Shown: positions 16,099 through 24,057, counted from the first letter of the stretch. The stretch: DNA of 25,310 nucleotides from an uncultured Ideonella sp. (GCA_946479475.1 CAMLGG010000050.1:1-25310); one strand, 5' to 3'. Numbers and translations: made by a program. The notes: a model not told the origin generated them from the letters alone.

Positions 16099-17232
16099 AT
16101 GGAAGACCTGGACAAGTTGACGCGGCTGACGAAGTCGCACGGGGCGCTGCAGCCGGGCAAGGGGATGGTCTCGGGCGTGATCGCGCTCGGACTGGCGATC
16201 CTTTGCTTCCTCGGCGTGCTGGCCTTCCACTGGCCCGAGTACCTGACCACGCCGCAGCTGCGCCAGGCCTACAAGGTCGACGTGATCCGCCAGCTGATGT
16301 TCTGGTCGCTGGTGCTGGCGGGCTCGATGGCGCTGTTCAACATCATCCGCGGCCGGGCGCGCTGGCTGGCCTTCGCCGCCTTCGCGCTGATCGGCCTTTC
16401 GCTGGCCTTCGGCGGCCACAAGGTGCCGGTGGACAGCGACTTCCCCGACCACACCCCCTACATAGGCCTGGACTGGTTCATCCTCGACCTGCTCGGCTCG
16501 ACGCTGATCTTCGTCTTCGTCGAGAAGCTGTTCGCGCTGCGCAAGGACCAGCCGGTCTTCCGGGCCGAATGGCAGACCGACTTCCAGCACTTCGTCGTCA
16601 ACCACATGCTGGTGGGCTTCGTGCTGCTGGCCACCAACCTGCTGGTGCACAAGCTGTTCGGCTGGGCCGCCAGCGACGGCATCCGCGGCTGGGTGCAGGG
16701 CCTGAACTTCTGGGTGGCGCTGTTCCTCATCATCCTGGTGGCCGACCTGGTGCAGTACTGGACGCACCGCGCCTACCACGAGGTGCCGGTGCTGTGGCGG
16801 CTGCATGCCGTGCACCACAGCGTGAAGAGCATGGACTGGCTGGCCGGCAGCCGGCAGCACATCCTCGAGCTGCTCATCACCCGCACCCTGGTGCTCGCTC
16901 CGATCTACCTGCTGGGCTTCAGCAAGGACGTGATCGACGCCTACATCATCGTCGTCGGCTTCCAGGCGGTGTTCAACCACGCCAACGTGAGCGTGCGGCT
17001 GGGCCCGCTGCGCTACCTGGTCGTCACGCCGAACTTCCATCACTGGCACCACTCGCAGGATGCCGAGGCGCTCGACCGGAACTACGCCGCGCACTTCGCC
17101 TTCCTCGACCACCTCTTCGGCACCGCGGTGCAGTCCGAGCGCGAGTGGCCCCAGCACTACGGCGTGCTGGGCGACTACGTGCCGGACGGCTTCTTCAAGC
17201 AGGTCGCGTTCCCCTTCGTCTGGAAGGGATAG
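16099..17232 (+). CDS. Sterol desaturase/fatty acid hydroxylase family membrane enzyme
   Basis: A 377-residue membrane protein of the fatty acid hydroxylase superfamily, di-iron enzymes that hydroxylate or desaturate lipids. The histidine clusters are HRAYH (223-227), HAVHH (236-240), and HHWHH (314-318) with a further His332 in NYAAHF, the expected set for two iron ions. About four hydrophobic segments precede the catalytic half (roughly residues 24-45, 65-85, 88-106 and 125-143), a longer N-terminal membrane part than in minimal members. GGGGAGGG just before the ATG at 16099 is a strong ribosome site. It is followed 81 bases later by a GST-like gene. The substrate is not deducible; sterols are unlikely in this kind of organism. 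Confidence 0.92.
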   Translation: MEDLDKLTRLTKSHGALQPGKGMVSGVIALGLAILCFLGVLAFHWPEYLTTPQLRQAYKVDVIRQLMFWSLVLAGSMALFNIIRGRARWLAFAAFALIGLSLAFGGHKVPVDSDFPDHTPYIGLDWFILDLLGSTLIFVFVEKLFALRKDQPVFRAEWQTDFQHFVVNHMLVGFVLLATNLLVHKLFGWAASDGIRGWVQGLNFWVALFLIILVADLVQYWTHRAYHEVPVLWRLHAVHHSVKSMDWLAGSRQHILELLITRTLVLAPIYLLGFSKDVIDAYIIVVGFQAVFNHANVSVRLGPLRYLVVTPNFHHWHHSQDAEALDRNYAAHFAFLDHLFGTAVQSEREWPQHYGVLGDYVPDGFFKQVAFPFVWKG

Positions 17233-17313
17233 CCGGCGGGCCCGGGCTGCCGGCATCTCGCCGAAACTACGCCCCGCGCCGGCCATGGGGAGCGGGCGGA
17301 CAGGGAGATCCGA

Positions 17314-18087
17314 TTGAGCTTCGAGTACGTCGGTGTCGAACAGGCCCTGCAGCGGCCGGGCCTGCGGATGGTGGTGGTCGGTGGCGTGCCCAGCCCGTGG
17401 GGAGAAGCTGCGAAAGGCATCTTCCACGTCAAGGGCCTGGACTGGTGCGCCGTGCGCCTGGACTACGCCAGCGAAGCCCTCAGGCAATGGACCGGTGGCC
17501 GCCGTGACGCGCCTGTGGTCATCCACGAAGCCGAGCCGCCTCGTCATGCCTGGGACCAGATCCTGCTCCTGGCCGAGCGCCTGGCGCCGCAGCCCGCCCT
17601 GCTGCCGCGGGATCCGGCCGAACGCGCACTGGCCATGGGCCTGGCGCACGAGATCTGCGGCGAAGGGGGGCTGGCCTGGACGAGGCGGCTGCAGCTGGTC
17701 GAGGCCGGCCTGCAGGGAGGTGGCGGCTTCGCGCCCAAGGTCGCCGCCTACCTGGCGAAGAAGTACGGCCATCGGCCGGAAGACGCCCCGGGCTACGGCC
17801 CGCGTGTGGCCGGCCTGCTGCGCATGCTGGCCGCGCGGCTGGAGTCGCAGGCTGCCGCCGGGAGCCCCTACTACCTCGGCCAGGCCTTGAGCGCTGTCGA
17901 CATCTACGCCGCCACCGCGATGGCGATGTTCAGTCCCCTGCCGGCGCCCGGGTGCGCCATGGATCCGGCCACGCGAGCGGCCTTCGAGACCCTGGACGGA
18001 CCGACCCGCGAAGCGCTGTCGCCAGCGCTGCTGGCGCATCGGGACCTGATGTACGCCAGGCACCTGGCCCTGCCGCTGTCGCTGTGA
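17314..18087 (+). CDS. Glutathione S-transferase-like protein
   Basis: A 257-residue protein with a GST-like layout: an N-terminal thioredoxin-like part (about 15-90) with SPWGEAAKGIFHVKGLDW and the cis-proline region DAPVVIHEAEPP, and a helical C-terminal half (about 95-230) including YYLGQALSAVDIYAA, the usual helix-cap motif region. It is diverged, and a catalytic Ser/Tyr/Cys is not obvious, so glutathione-transferase activity is uncertain. The start is TTG at 17314, supported by AGGGAG six to seven bases upstream; the next in-frame ATG (17368) would cut into the first strand. The secreted serine hydrolase gene begins 8 bases after its stop, so they are cotranscribed. Confidence 0.8.
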   Translation: MSFEYVGVEQALQRPGLRMVVVGGVPSPWGEAAKGIFHVKGLDWCAVRLDYASEALRQWTGGRRDAPVVIHEAEPPRHAWDQILLLAERLAPQPALLPRDPAERALAMGLAHEICGEGGLAWTRRLQLVEAGLQGGGGFAPKVAAYLAKKYGHRPEDAPGYGPRVAGLLRMLAARLESQAAAGSPYYLGQALSAVDIYAATAMAMFSPLPAPGCAMDPATRAAFETLDGPTREALSPALLAHRDLMYARHLALPLSL

Positions 18088-18095
18088 GTCCGGCC

Positions 18096-19949
18096 ATGGG
18101 CGGCTCGCGTCCTCGCCGGCTCCGGCCCCTGCTCGCGATCGTTGCCGCGGCCCCGCTGCTGTTCGCCGAACCTGCCCGTGCCCTCGAACTGCCGGCCACG
18201 GTCGCGGCCCTTCGGCTGGAGGCCCTGCTGGCAGAGGTCAACGGGGGCGATGCGCGCCAGCTCGAGCACCTCGTCGCCGGCAGCTTCGCAGCGGCCGAGC
18301 AGGACCGGGCCTTCGCGGCACGCCAGGCCGCCGAGCTGCACAGGCTCTTCGAGCTGACGGGCGGCCTGGAGCTGCGGAGCCTGGAGGCCTCGACCAGCTC
18401 GACGCTGCGCGTGCTGGCCCAGGGCCGCCGGACGGCCACCTGGCACCGCCTGTCCGTCTTCACGACGGCGGCGCCTCCCGACTACGTGGCCGCCGCGCCG
18501 CCCTACAAGATCGTGGGGCTCGGAGTGGAGCCCGTCACCGCGCCCGCGCAGATGGCGCAGGCCGGCCAGAGCGATGCACGCGTCCACGAACGCCTGGATC
18601 GGTTGATGGGCCGGCTCGTGCGAGAAGGCGGCTTCTCGGGCGTGGTCCAGGTCCAGAGGGGCGATCACACGATCTATGCGCGGGCCTTCGGCGAGGCAGA
18701 CCGGGCCACCCACTCGCCGAACCGGCTGGACACCCGCTTCAACCTCGCCTCGATCACCAAGATGTTCACGGCGATCTGCGTCGGCCAGCTCGTCCAGGCG
18801 GGAAAGCTGCGCCTGGGCGACACCGTCGGGCGGTGGCTGCCCGAAGTGGCTGGAACGGACCTCGGCCGGCTCGTCACCGTGCAGCAGCTGCTCTCCCACA
18901 CCGGTGGCGTCGTGGGCGCGCGGGAGGCGATCGAGAAGGGCCTGGAGCCGCCGCGCGATGCCCGTACCGTCGCGCAGATGACGGCGGCCTTCGTCCATGC
19001 CCCGCTGTCGTCGCGCCCGGGGCAGCAGTTCGACTACAGCAACGTGGGCTACGTCCTGCTCGGCGCCATCATCGAGCGCGTGAGCGGCGAGAGCTACCAC
19101 GCCTACGTGCAACGCCATGTGTTCGAAGCCGCCGGCATGCGCGACTCCGGCTTCCAGGGCGTGCCCGGCCCGCGGCCCGGGCGCCTGGCCACAGGCTACG
19201 TGGACGTGCCGGGCCGCAAGTCGCAGCCCAACACGGGCCGGCTCCCGCTGGTCGGCTCGCCGGCGAACATGGCCTTCTCCACCGCGAGCGACATGGTGCG
19301 CTTCGCCAACGCGCTGCAAGGCGGCCGGCTCTTGCGCCGCGACCTGCTCGATCAGTTCTGGACTGGCGTGACGGAGCAGCCCGACGGCGTCGAGTACGGC
19401 CTGGGCGCCCGCATCGAGCAGCACGATGGCAGGCGAATCGTCTGGCATGGCGGAGGCTCCCCCGGCGTGACCAATCGCTTCGAGATGGTTCCCGCCGAGG
19501 GGCTGGCAATCGTGGTGCTTTCGAACGTCGACACCGAACCCGAGCTCATCGTGAACAAGCTGCGCGAATGGCTGGCTCCGAAGCCCTCGCCGAGCTCGCC
19601 GCCGCCTGCAGCGCCCGAGCTCGCCCTCTCGGTCCGCGTGGCCGAAGCCCCGCCGGCCAGCGGCGGGCCTGCGACCATCGACGTGCAGGTCTCGAACCAG
19701 GGCGGGACCGCCCATGCCGTCCTGGTCGACCTGGAGATCAAGGACGAGGCGGGCCACAAGGTCGAGCAGCAGTTCGTCGCCGACCAGCGCATCGGCGCGT
19801 CCGCGTCGCGAAGCTTTCGTTTCCTCTGGCAGCCGCCCTCGCCCGGCCGATACCGGCTCGACGCCGGCGTGTTCGGCCCGGGATGGCAGCCCCGGCTGAA
19901 GTTCGAGCAGGGCCTGGCGACGGTCGAGGTGCGCCAGGCCGGGCCTTGA
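18096..19949 (+). CDS. Secreted serine hydrolase, class C beta-lactamase/PBP4-like, with C-terminal CARDB-like domain
   Basis: A 617-residue exported protein. A signal peptide (about 1-29) is followed by an N-terminal alpha/beta region of unknown role (30-150), a beta-lactamase-type serine hydrolase domain (about 160-500), a proline-rich linker (about 495-512) and an Ig-like domain resembling CARDB (about 515-612: IDVQVSNQGGTAHAVLVDLE). Catalytic motifs are Ser219-x-x-Lys222 (SITK), Tyr314-Ser-Asn316 and His451-Gly-Gly. The family covers esterases, D-aminopeptidases and penicillin-binding proteins, and only the hydrolase class can be asserted. An in-frame GTG at 18084 would overlap the previous gene's stop; the ATG at 18096 is preferred because the signal peptide starts there. 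Its stop directly abuts the convergent VOC gene. Confidence 0.9.
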   Translation: MGGSRPRRLRPLLAIVAAAPLLFAEPARALELPATVAALRLEALLAEVNGGDARQLEHLVAGSFAAAEQDRAFAARQAAELHRLFELTGGLELRSLEASTSSTLRVLAQGRRTATWHRLSVFTTAAPPDYVAAAPPYKIVGLGVEPVTAPAQMAQAGQSDARVHERLDRLMGRLVREGGFSGVVQVQRGDHTIYARAFGEADRATHSPNRLDTRFNLASITKMFTAICVGQLVQAGKLRLGDTVGRWLPEVAGTDLGRLVTVQQLLSHTGGVVGAREAIEKGLEPPRDARTVAQMTAAFVHAPLSSRPGQQFDYSNVGYVLLGAIIERVSGESYHAYVQRHVFEAAGMRDSGFQGVPGPRPGRLATGYVDVPGRKSQPNTGRLPLVGSPANMAFSTASDMVRFANALQGGRLLRRDLLDQFWTGVTEQPDGVEYGLGARIEQHDGRRIVWHGGGSPGVTNRFEMVPAEGLAIVVLSNVDTEPELIVNKLREWLAPKPSPSSPPPAAPELALSVRVAEAPPASGGPATIDVQVSNQGGTAHAVLVDLEIKDEAGHKVEQQFVADQRIGASASRSFRFLWQPPSPGRYRLDAGVFGPGWQPRLKFEQGLATVEVRQAGP

Positions 19950-20327
19950 TCACAGGCTCTGGATGAGCGCGAGGATGTTGCCCTCGCTGTCGCGGAACCA
20001 GGCGGCCTTCGCGCCGCCGGCGATGACCGCGCCCGCCGGGCTCCTCTCGCCCGGCATGTCGAAGTCCTCGAAGACCACGCCGCGCTTCTTCAGCTCGGCC
20101 ATCTCCGCGTCGACGTCGGCGACGTCCCAGAAGGCCTGGCTCGCCTGGGACGTGCCGGCATTCGGCGTCGGGTAAAGGAACGCGGCGGTCCCGTTGGCGA
20201 AGGCGTACACGACGCCGCCGTTGAGCTCCTGCTTCGGCACCAGCCCGAGCTGGTCTTCGTAGAACCGGCGTGCCCGGACCATGTCCCGGGCCGGGAAGTA
20301 CACGTAGATCGGACTCGTCTGCAGCAT
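19950..20327 (-). CDS. VOC (glyoxalase/bleomycin resistance) family protein
   Basis: A 125-residue protein with the VOC fold: YVYFPARDMVRARRFYEDQLGL at the first beta-alpha unit, then AFANGTAAFLYPTP and a closing WFRDSEGNILALIQS in which the conserved D-x-E-G-N turn precedes the final strand. VOC proteins are metal-binding and act as glyoxalases, dioxygenases or ligand sequestrators; the activity here is open. GGAGG seven bases upstream fixes the ATG at 20327. It is the last gene of the minus-strand set that includes ohr, 71 bases after ohr. Its stop and that of the convergent serine hydrolase meet in TGATCA, with no bases between the genes. Confidence 0.9.
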   Translation of the reverse strand: MLQTSPIYVYFPARDMVRARRFYEDQLGLVPKQELNGGVVYAFANGTAAFLYPTPNAGTSQASQAFWDVADVDAEMAELKKRGVVFEDFDMPGERSPAGAVIAGGAKAAWFRDSEGNILALIQSL

Positions 20328-20398
20328 GGCCGGACCTCCATCGAACATCCCGGCCTGCCGGCAAGATGGGCTCCCGGCCCGTGCCGGCGACGTGCTGC

Positions 20399-20815
20399 TC
20401 AAAGCACCTTGAGCTCGACCTCGATATTGCCCCGCGTGGCCTTCGAGTACGGGCAGATCAGGTGCGCGGCCTCGGCCAGGGCGAGCGCCACTTCGGGGTC
20501 CACGCCCGGGAGGCTGATGTTCAGGCGCGCCCCCAGCAGGAACTGCCCGCCCGCCTTGCCGAGGTCGATCTCGGCATCGATCGAGGCGCCGGCGGGCAGC
20601 GCCATCTGCCTCGCGGCGGCAGCGCGCGCCATCGCGCCGAGGAAGCAGGCGGACCATCCGGCCCCCAGCAACTGCTCCGGGTTGGTCCCTGCGCCGGCAC
20701 TGCCGGGGCGGGAAAGCTTGACGTCGAGGCGGCCGTCATCGCTGCGGGCGCTGCCGTCGCGGCCGGCCAGCGTGCGGGTGCGGCCGGTGTAGAGGACTTC
20801 CTGGATCCGGGTCAT
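20399..20815 (-). CDS. ohr: Organic hydroperoxide resistance protein, Ohr/OsmC family
   Basis: A 138-residue thiol peroxidase that reduces organic hydroperoxides, classically using lipoylated proteins as reductant. The two redox cysteines are Cys57 in GWSACFLGAM and Cys121 in AHLICPYSKATRGN, the Ohr rather than plain OsmC pattern; length and the final strand NIEVELKVL are standard. It acts as a cytoplasmic homodimer. GGAGC about seven bases before the ATG at 20815 supports the start. It lies 40 bases after an alpha/beta hydrolase in the minus-strand cluster whose first gene encodes an OhrR-type repressor, so peroxide induction is expected even though ohr is not adjacent to ohrR. Confidence 0.95.
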   Translation of the reverse strand: MTRIQEVLYTGRTRTLAGRDGSARSDDGRLDVKLSRPGSAGAGTNPEQLLGAGWSACFLGAMARAAAARQMALPAGASIDAEIDLGKAGGQFLLGARLNISLPGVDPEVALALAEAAHLICPYSKATRGNIEVELKVL

Positions 20816-20855
20816 GGGCTTGCTCCGTGCCTTGGGGTGATGATCTGGTGGGCGG

Positions 20856-21623
20856 TCAGCCGGCCTGCCGGACGGCTTGCAGGATCACGTCGGCGACCTT
20901 TGCCGGCTGCGATTGCTGGGGCACGTGGCTGGTGGGCAGCTCGGTGACGCGGGCGCCTATCCGCTTCGCCATGTCGCGCTCGTGCTGGGGCTGGATCATG
21001 TGGTCGGCCGTCGCGACCACGTACCAGCTGGGCTTGCTCCTCCAGGCCGCGACCGAGACCTTCTGGTCGAAGGCCTGCGCCTGGATGGGCCCTTGCGTCG
21101 CGTTCATCACCGCGGTCTTCGCCGCCGGCAGGTCCTGCGCGAAGTGCCGGCTCATGCCCTCGGCCGTGAGGCTGAGGAATCCCGCTTCGTCGGCCTTGAG
21201 GAAGGCGAGCCCGGCAGGGGCCGGATAGGGCTTGCCCAGCTCCGCCGTCGACTGGCCGGCATCGGGCGCGAAGGCCGCCACGTAGACCAGCGCGGCGACC
21301 TTGTGTGTTGCGCCGGCCTCGGTGATCACGGTGCCTCCCCAGGAGTGGCCCACGAGCACCACCCGGCCCGGCTGCGCGGCGATGGCGCGGCGCGTGGCCG
21401 CCACGTCGTCGTCGAGGGAGGTCAGCGGGTTCTGGACGGCGGTGACTTCCACGCCCTGGGCCTGCAGCAGCGCAATCACCCCGGCCCAGTCGGAGCCATC
21501 GGCGAAGGCGCCGTGGACGATCACGACGCCGGGGCGCCCGGGCGGCGCGCCAACGGCGAAGGAGCTGGCGCCGATGGCCATGGAGGCGAGGAGCAGGCGG
21601 CGCAGGAGAGTCGATCGCATCAT
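20856..21623 (-). CDS. Alpha/beta hydrolase with probable signal peptide
   Basis: A 255-residue alpha/beta hydrolase of the short esterase type. The oxyanion motif HGAF (37-40) and nucleophile elbow GHSWGG (Ser94) are clear; Asp207 in ATADHMI and His233 in TSHVP complete a likely triad. Residues 1-26 (MMRSTLLRRLLLASMAIG...) look like a signal peptide, so it may act in the periplasm. AAAGGA seven bases before the first of two adjacent ATG codons fixes 21623. It sits 20 bases after the thioredoxin-like gene and 40 before ohr. Relatives are often annotated as esterases or salicylate-esterase-like proteins; the substrate is unknown. Its place suggests removal of peroxidised or esterified lipid products, which is inference. 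Confidence 0.92.
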   Translation of the reverse strand: MMRSTLLRRLLLASMAIGASSFAVGAPPGRPGVVIVHGAFADGSDWAGVIALLQAQGVEVTAVQNPLTSLDDDVAATRRAIAAQPGRVVLVGHSWGGTVITEAGATHKVAALVYVAAFAPDAGQSTAELGKPYPAPAGLAFLKADEAGFLSLTAEGMSRHFAQDLPAAKTAVMNATQGPIQAQAFDQKVSVAAWRSKPSWYVVATADHMIQPQHERDMAKRIGARVTELPTSHVPQQSQPAKVADVILQAVRQAG

Positions 21624-21643
21624 GAGAATGTCCTTTCGAAGGG

Positions 21644-22702
21644 TCAACCGAAGGTGAAGGCGTAGGCCCGGGCGCCGGCTTCGAGGAACTCGACCTCGAA
21701 GGTCCTTTCGGCGGCGCCGGGCGCCTGGCGCACGAGCTGGTAGAGGCGCTGGCTGGTGATGGTCCCGAAACCATCGGCGTCGATGTCGGCGCCGTGGTCC
21801 GTGCCCGGCGGGCGTCCGTCGATGCGCACACGGAAGCGGACGGGCCGGCCGCTTGCGGTGCCGAGCACCAGGTGCAGGTCGCGGGCATCGAAGCGGTAGG
21901 CGATGCGGCCGCCCGGGTGCTGCGACTGCGCGTACTCGTCGTCGACGCGCCAGAGACCGGCGAGCGTCCATTCGTTGTTCCGCAGGGTCTTCGCGCCGGC
22001 ATAGGCGTGGTCGGTCCCGCCGACCAGGCGCCCTTCGGGCGAGACGAAGCCGCTGGCGCGAGAGGCGCCCAGATAGGTCTCCTCCGAGCCGGCCGGAACG
22101 GCGGCGGCGGCGGCCTGGGTGCCCTGGCCCTGCGGCGCCACCAGGCCGGCCGGCACTGTGTCTGCCCGCCCCGCTTCCTTCAGCAGTTGCTGGATCAGTC
22201 GCTCTGCGCTGGCGTAGTTGCCTTCGCCGTATTGCCGGTGGCGCAGCCGCCCCTGCGCATCGATGAAGTACAGGGCCGGCCATCCCCGGTTGCCGAAGGC
22301 CCGCCAGATCGCCTGCCGGCTGTCCAGCGCCACCGGGTAGGCGATGCCGAGCTCGTCGACGGCCCGCTTGACGTTGGCCGCCTGCCGCTCGAACTCGAAC
22401 TCGGGCGTGTGCACCCCGATCACGACCAGGCCGGCAGCCTGGTACTTGCTCGCCCACGCCTTGACGTAGGGCAAGGTCCTCAGGCAGTTGATGCACGAGT
22501 AGGTCCAGAAGTCGACGAGCACCACCTTGCCGCTCAGGTTCTCGGCGGTGAGCGGCCGGGCGTTGAACCACCCGTCGGCGTTCTCGACCGCCCGCAGCGG
22601 CAGGCTGGACGGCGACACCGGCGCGGAGGACCCTGGGCCCGCGGCGCCCAGGCCGGCCACGAGGGCGATGCCGAGAAGCACGCAGGGCAGCAGCCTTTTC
22701 AT
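21644..22702 (-). CDS. Exported thioredoxin-like protein of DipZ C-terminal type
   Basis: A 352-residue exported protein. After a signal peptide (about 1-22) comes a TlpA/DipZ-like thioredoxin domain (about 38-190) with the redox motif CINC (Cys70, Cys73) in FWTYSCINCLRTLPYV and IGVHTPEFEFE downstream, then a C-terminal beta-sandwich (about 210-350: ETYLGASRASGFVSPE...) as found after the thioredoxin domain in DipZ proteins. The CcdA-like membrane half of DipZ is absent, so electrons must come from another protein. The ATG at 22702 has AAAGAGG eight bases upstream; a GTG at 22711 touches that site and is rejected. It is the first gene after a strong probable promoter flanked by three operator-like sites (22737-22804). 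Role: thiol redox control or peroxide defence outside the cytoplasm. Confidence 0.92.
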   Translation of the reverse strand: MKRLLPCVLLGIALVAGLGAAGPGSSAPVSPSSLPLRAVENADGWFNARPLTAENLSGKVVLVDFWTYSCINCLRTLPYVKAWASKYQAAGLVVIGVHTPEFEFERQAANVKRAVDELGIAYPVALDSRQAIWRAFGNRGWPALYFIDAQGRLRHRQYGEGNYASAERLIQQLLKEAGRADTVPAGLVAPQGQGTQAAAAAVPAGSEETYLGASRASGFVSPEGRLVGGTDHAYAGAKTLRNNEWTLAGLWRVDDEYAQSQHPGGRIAYRFDARDLHLVLGTASGRPVRFRVRIDGRPPGTDHGADIDADGFGTITSQRLYQLVRQAPGAAERTFEVEFLEAGARAYAFTFG

Positions 22703-22736
22703 CGTGGGCACCTCTTTGTTGATCGGAAAGGAATAA

Positions 22737-22804
22737 ATCGTATGCGATGCATCTTACCGGCTCGTCCGGGGATGTCAATCGACTTCGATTCAATCGGATA
22801 CGAT
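22737..22804 (-). promoter_or_regulatory. Operator cluster: three ATCG-N4-CGAT sites
   Basis: ATCG-N4-CGAT occurs at 22737-22748 (spacer TATG), 22778-22789 (spacer ACTT, extended to AATCGACTTCGATT) and 22793-22804 (spacer GATA). They flank the promoter at 22751-22778: one covers the expected transcription start, one abuts the -35 box, one lies just upstream. A fourth copy sits at the ohrR promoter. The likely binder is the OhrR-type repressor encoded next door. Confidence 0.7.
22751..22778 (-). promoter_or_regulatory. Sigma-70-type promoter for thioredoxin-hydrolase-ohr-VOC cluster
   Basis: Reading on the minus strand, TTGACA (22778-22773), 16 bases, then TAAGAT (22756-22751). The -35 box matches consensus fully. 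Transcription would begin near 22744, giving a leader of about 40 bases before the ATG at 22702. Confidence 0.7.
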
Positions 22805-22821
22805 CTTCATCGGGCTGCAAG

Positions 22822-22841
22822 ACGCGGCCGCCAGGCCGCGT
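22822..22841 (-). terminator. Hairpin after ohrR, possible terminator
   Basis: ACGCGGCC (22822-22829) pairs with GGCCGCGT (22834-22841), an 8-bp stem with 4-base loop, 5 bases after the ohrR stop. On the minus strand only TCTT follows, so it is at best a weak terminator separating ohrR from the next promoter. Confidence 0.4.
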
Positions 22842-22846
22842 GCGTG

Positions 22847-23305
22847 CTAGCGCGCCCCCTGGGTCGACTCGATCAGGGCGTCGCGCAGCCGGCTCACCGA
22901 CTTCTGCAGCGCCTTGAACTCCTGCGCTCCCAGGCCGGTGGCGGCCACGAGGTTCTTCCCGCGCGCCTGCTCCCGCAGCCGCTTGCCCTTCTCGGTGAGG
23001 CTGACCACCAGCACCCGCTCATCGGCCTTGCTGCGCTGCCGCCGCACGTAGCCCATAGCCTCCAGCTTCTTGAGGATGGGCGTGAGGGTGTTGGACTCGA
23101 GGAAAAGCTTCTCGCCGAGCTCGCTGACGCTCTGGTGATCCTGCTCGTACAGGCAGATGAGGGTGATGTACTGGGTGTACGTCAGCCCCAGCTGCTCGAG
23201 GATGGGCCGGTAGGCCTTGCCATAGGCGAGGTTGGCCGAATAGACGGCGAAGCACAGGAAGTCCGACAGCCTGGCGTCGGCGGCGTTCGATGAACTCGAG
23301 CTCAT
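22847..23305 (-). CDS. ohrR: OhrR-type MarR family peroxide-sensing repressor
   Basis: A 152-residue winged-helix regulator of the OhrR group. It carries the conserved peroxide-sensing cysteine, Cys18, in LSDFLCFAVYSANLAYGKAYRP, the diagnostic OhrR N-terminus. The DNA-binding region runs through QYITLICLYEQDHQSVSELG, FLESNTLTPILKKLEAMGYV and the wing RQRSKADERVLVVSLT. On oxidation of the cysteine by organic hydroperoxide such repressors leave DNA and allow ohr expression. GGAGG eight bases before the ATG fixes 23305. The gene is upstream of the thioredoxin-hydrolase-ohr-VOC cluster on the same strand and divergent from a pyridoxamine-oxidase-like gene. An ATCG-N4-CGAT site overlaps its own -10 box, which implies autorepression. 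Confidence 0.94.
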   Translation of the reverse strand: MSSSSSNAADARLSDFLCFAVYSANLAYGKAYRPILEQLGLTYTQYITLICLYEQDHQSVSELGEKLFLESNTLTPILKKLEAMGYVRRQRSKADERVLVVSLTEKGKRLREQARGKNLVAATGLGAQEFKALQKSVSRLRDALIESTQGAR

Positions 23306-23341
23306 GTCGGGATCCTCCAGGCAAGGGCATCAGAGCACCGG

Positions 23342-23358
23342 ATTCTATCGGGCGCGAT
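23342..23358 (-). promoter_or_regulatory. ohrR promoter -10 box with overlapping operator
   Basis: On the minus strand TAGAAT (23347-23342) is a good -10 box, with a weaker TTGCGC-like -35 about 15-16 bases upstream. ATCG-N4-CGAT at 23347-23358 shares its edge with the -10 box. The longer form TTCAATCG-N4-CGAT is identical here and in the site at 22793-22804 (opposite orientation), arguing for a common regulator. Confidence 0.65.
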
Positions 23359-23445
23359 TGAAGCGCAAGCGCTCCGCCATGGGCCGGAACCGGGAATGTG
23401 CATTGCTGAGTTCCAACTCCTATCCGAACCGAGCAGGAGAAATCG

Positions 23446-23952
23446 ATGGCAAGCCAGACCACCCGGGATTGCGCGAAGCTTTGGGAGATGGTGAAGGACA
23501 TCAAGTTCGCGATGTTCACCACCCGCCACGCGAACGGGCACCTGCACTCGCGCCCGATGGCGACCCAGAACCGCCGCGACGACGAAGGCGACTCGGCGTG
23601 GTTCTTCATGCCCCGCAGCAAGGAGTCGGTGCAGGACCTGCAGGCCGACCCGCAGGTCAACCTCGCCTATGTGGACGCAGGCAAGGACACCTATGTGTCG
23701 GTCTCCGGCACGGCCGAGCTGGTGGAGGACGAAGCCAGGAAGCGCGAACTCTGGAACCAGGCCACCGAGGCCTGGTTCCCCGACGGCCCCGGCGACCCGG
23801 AAGTGGCGCTGGTGCGCGTTCGCATCACCCATGCCGACTACTGGGACGTCAAGGCCAACAAGCTGGTGCAGCTGTACGCCATGGCCAAGGCGGCGGTCAC
23901 CGGCCGGCCGCCCAGCGACCTCGGCGAGCAGGGCCGGGTGAAGATGCACTGA
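23446..23952 (+). CDS. Pyridoxamine 5'-phosphate oxidase-like general stress protein
   Basis: A 168-residue flavin-binding split-barrel protein resembling general stress protein 26. The N-terminal helix LWEMVKDIKFAMFTT, then GHLHSRPMA, SAWFFMPRSKESVQDLQADPQVNLAY and YVSVSGTAELVED follow the family order. Such proteins bind FMN or related flavins; they are usually not true pyridoxal-phosphate synthases, and the reaction is unknown. AGGAG seven bases before the ATG at 23446 fixes the start. It is divergent from ohrR with a 140-base gap containing the ATCG-N4-CGAT site, so it may belong to the same peroxide-responsive group. Confidence 0.92.
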   Translation: MASQTTRDCAKLWEMVKDIKFAMFTTRHANGHLHSRPMATQNRRDDEGDSAWFFMPRSKESVQDLQADPQVNLAYVDAGKDTYVSVSGTAELVEDEARKRELWNQATEAWFPDGPGDPEVALVRVRITHADYWDVKANKLVQLYAMAKAAVTGRPPSDLGEQGRVKMH

Positions 23953-24057
23953 AGCCGGCAGCGGGGCATGCCCCCGAGGGACTGGCGGATCCGGCTGAGT
24001 GTTGGCCCGGCGCGACCAAGCCTGCGCTGGGTCAAGGCCGTGGGGGCGGGCTCGCGT

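Noticed and set aside
16018..18063. A 681-codon minus-strand open frame opposite the hydroxylase and GST-like genes
   Set aside because: It is an antisense shadow, rich in valine, glutamine and histidine, without recognisable motifs.
19944..19955. Stops of the serine hydrolase and VOC genes meeting in TGATCA
   Set aside because: It is a neat zero-gap convergent junction but can arise by chance and carries no evident regulatory meaning.
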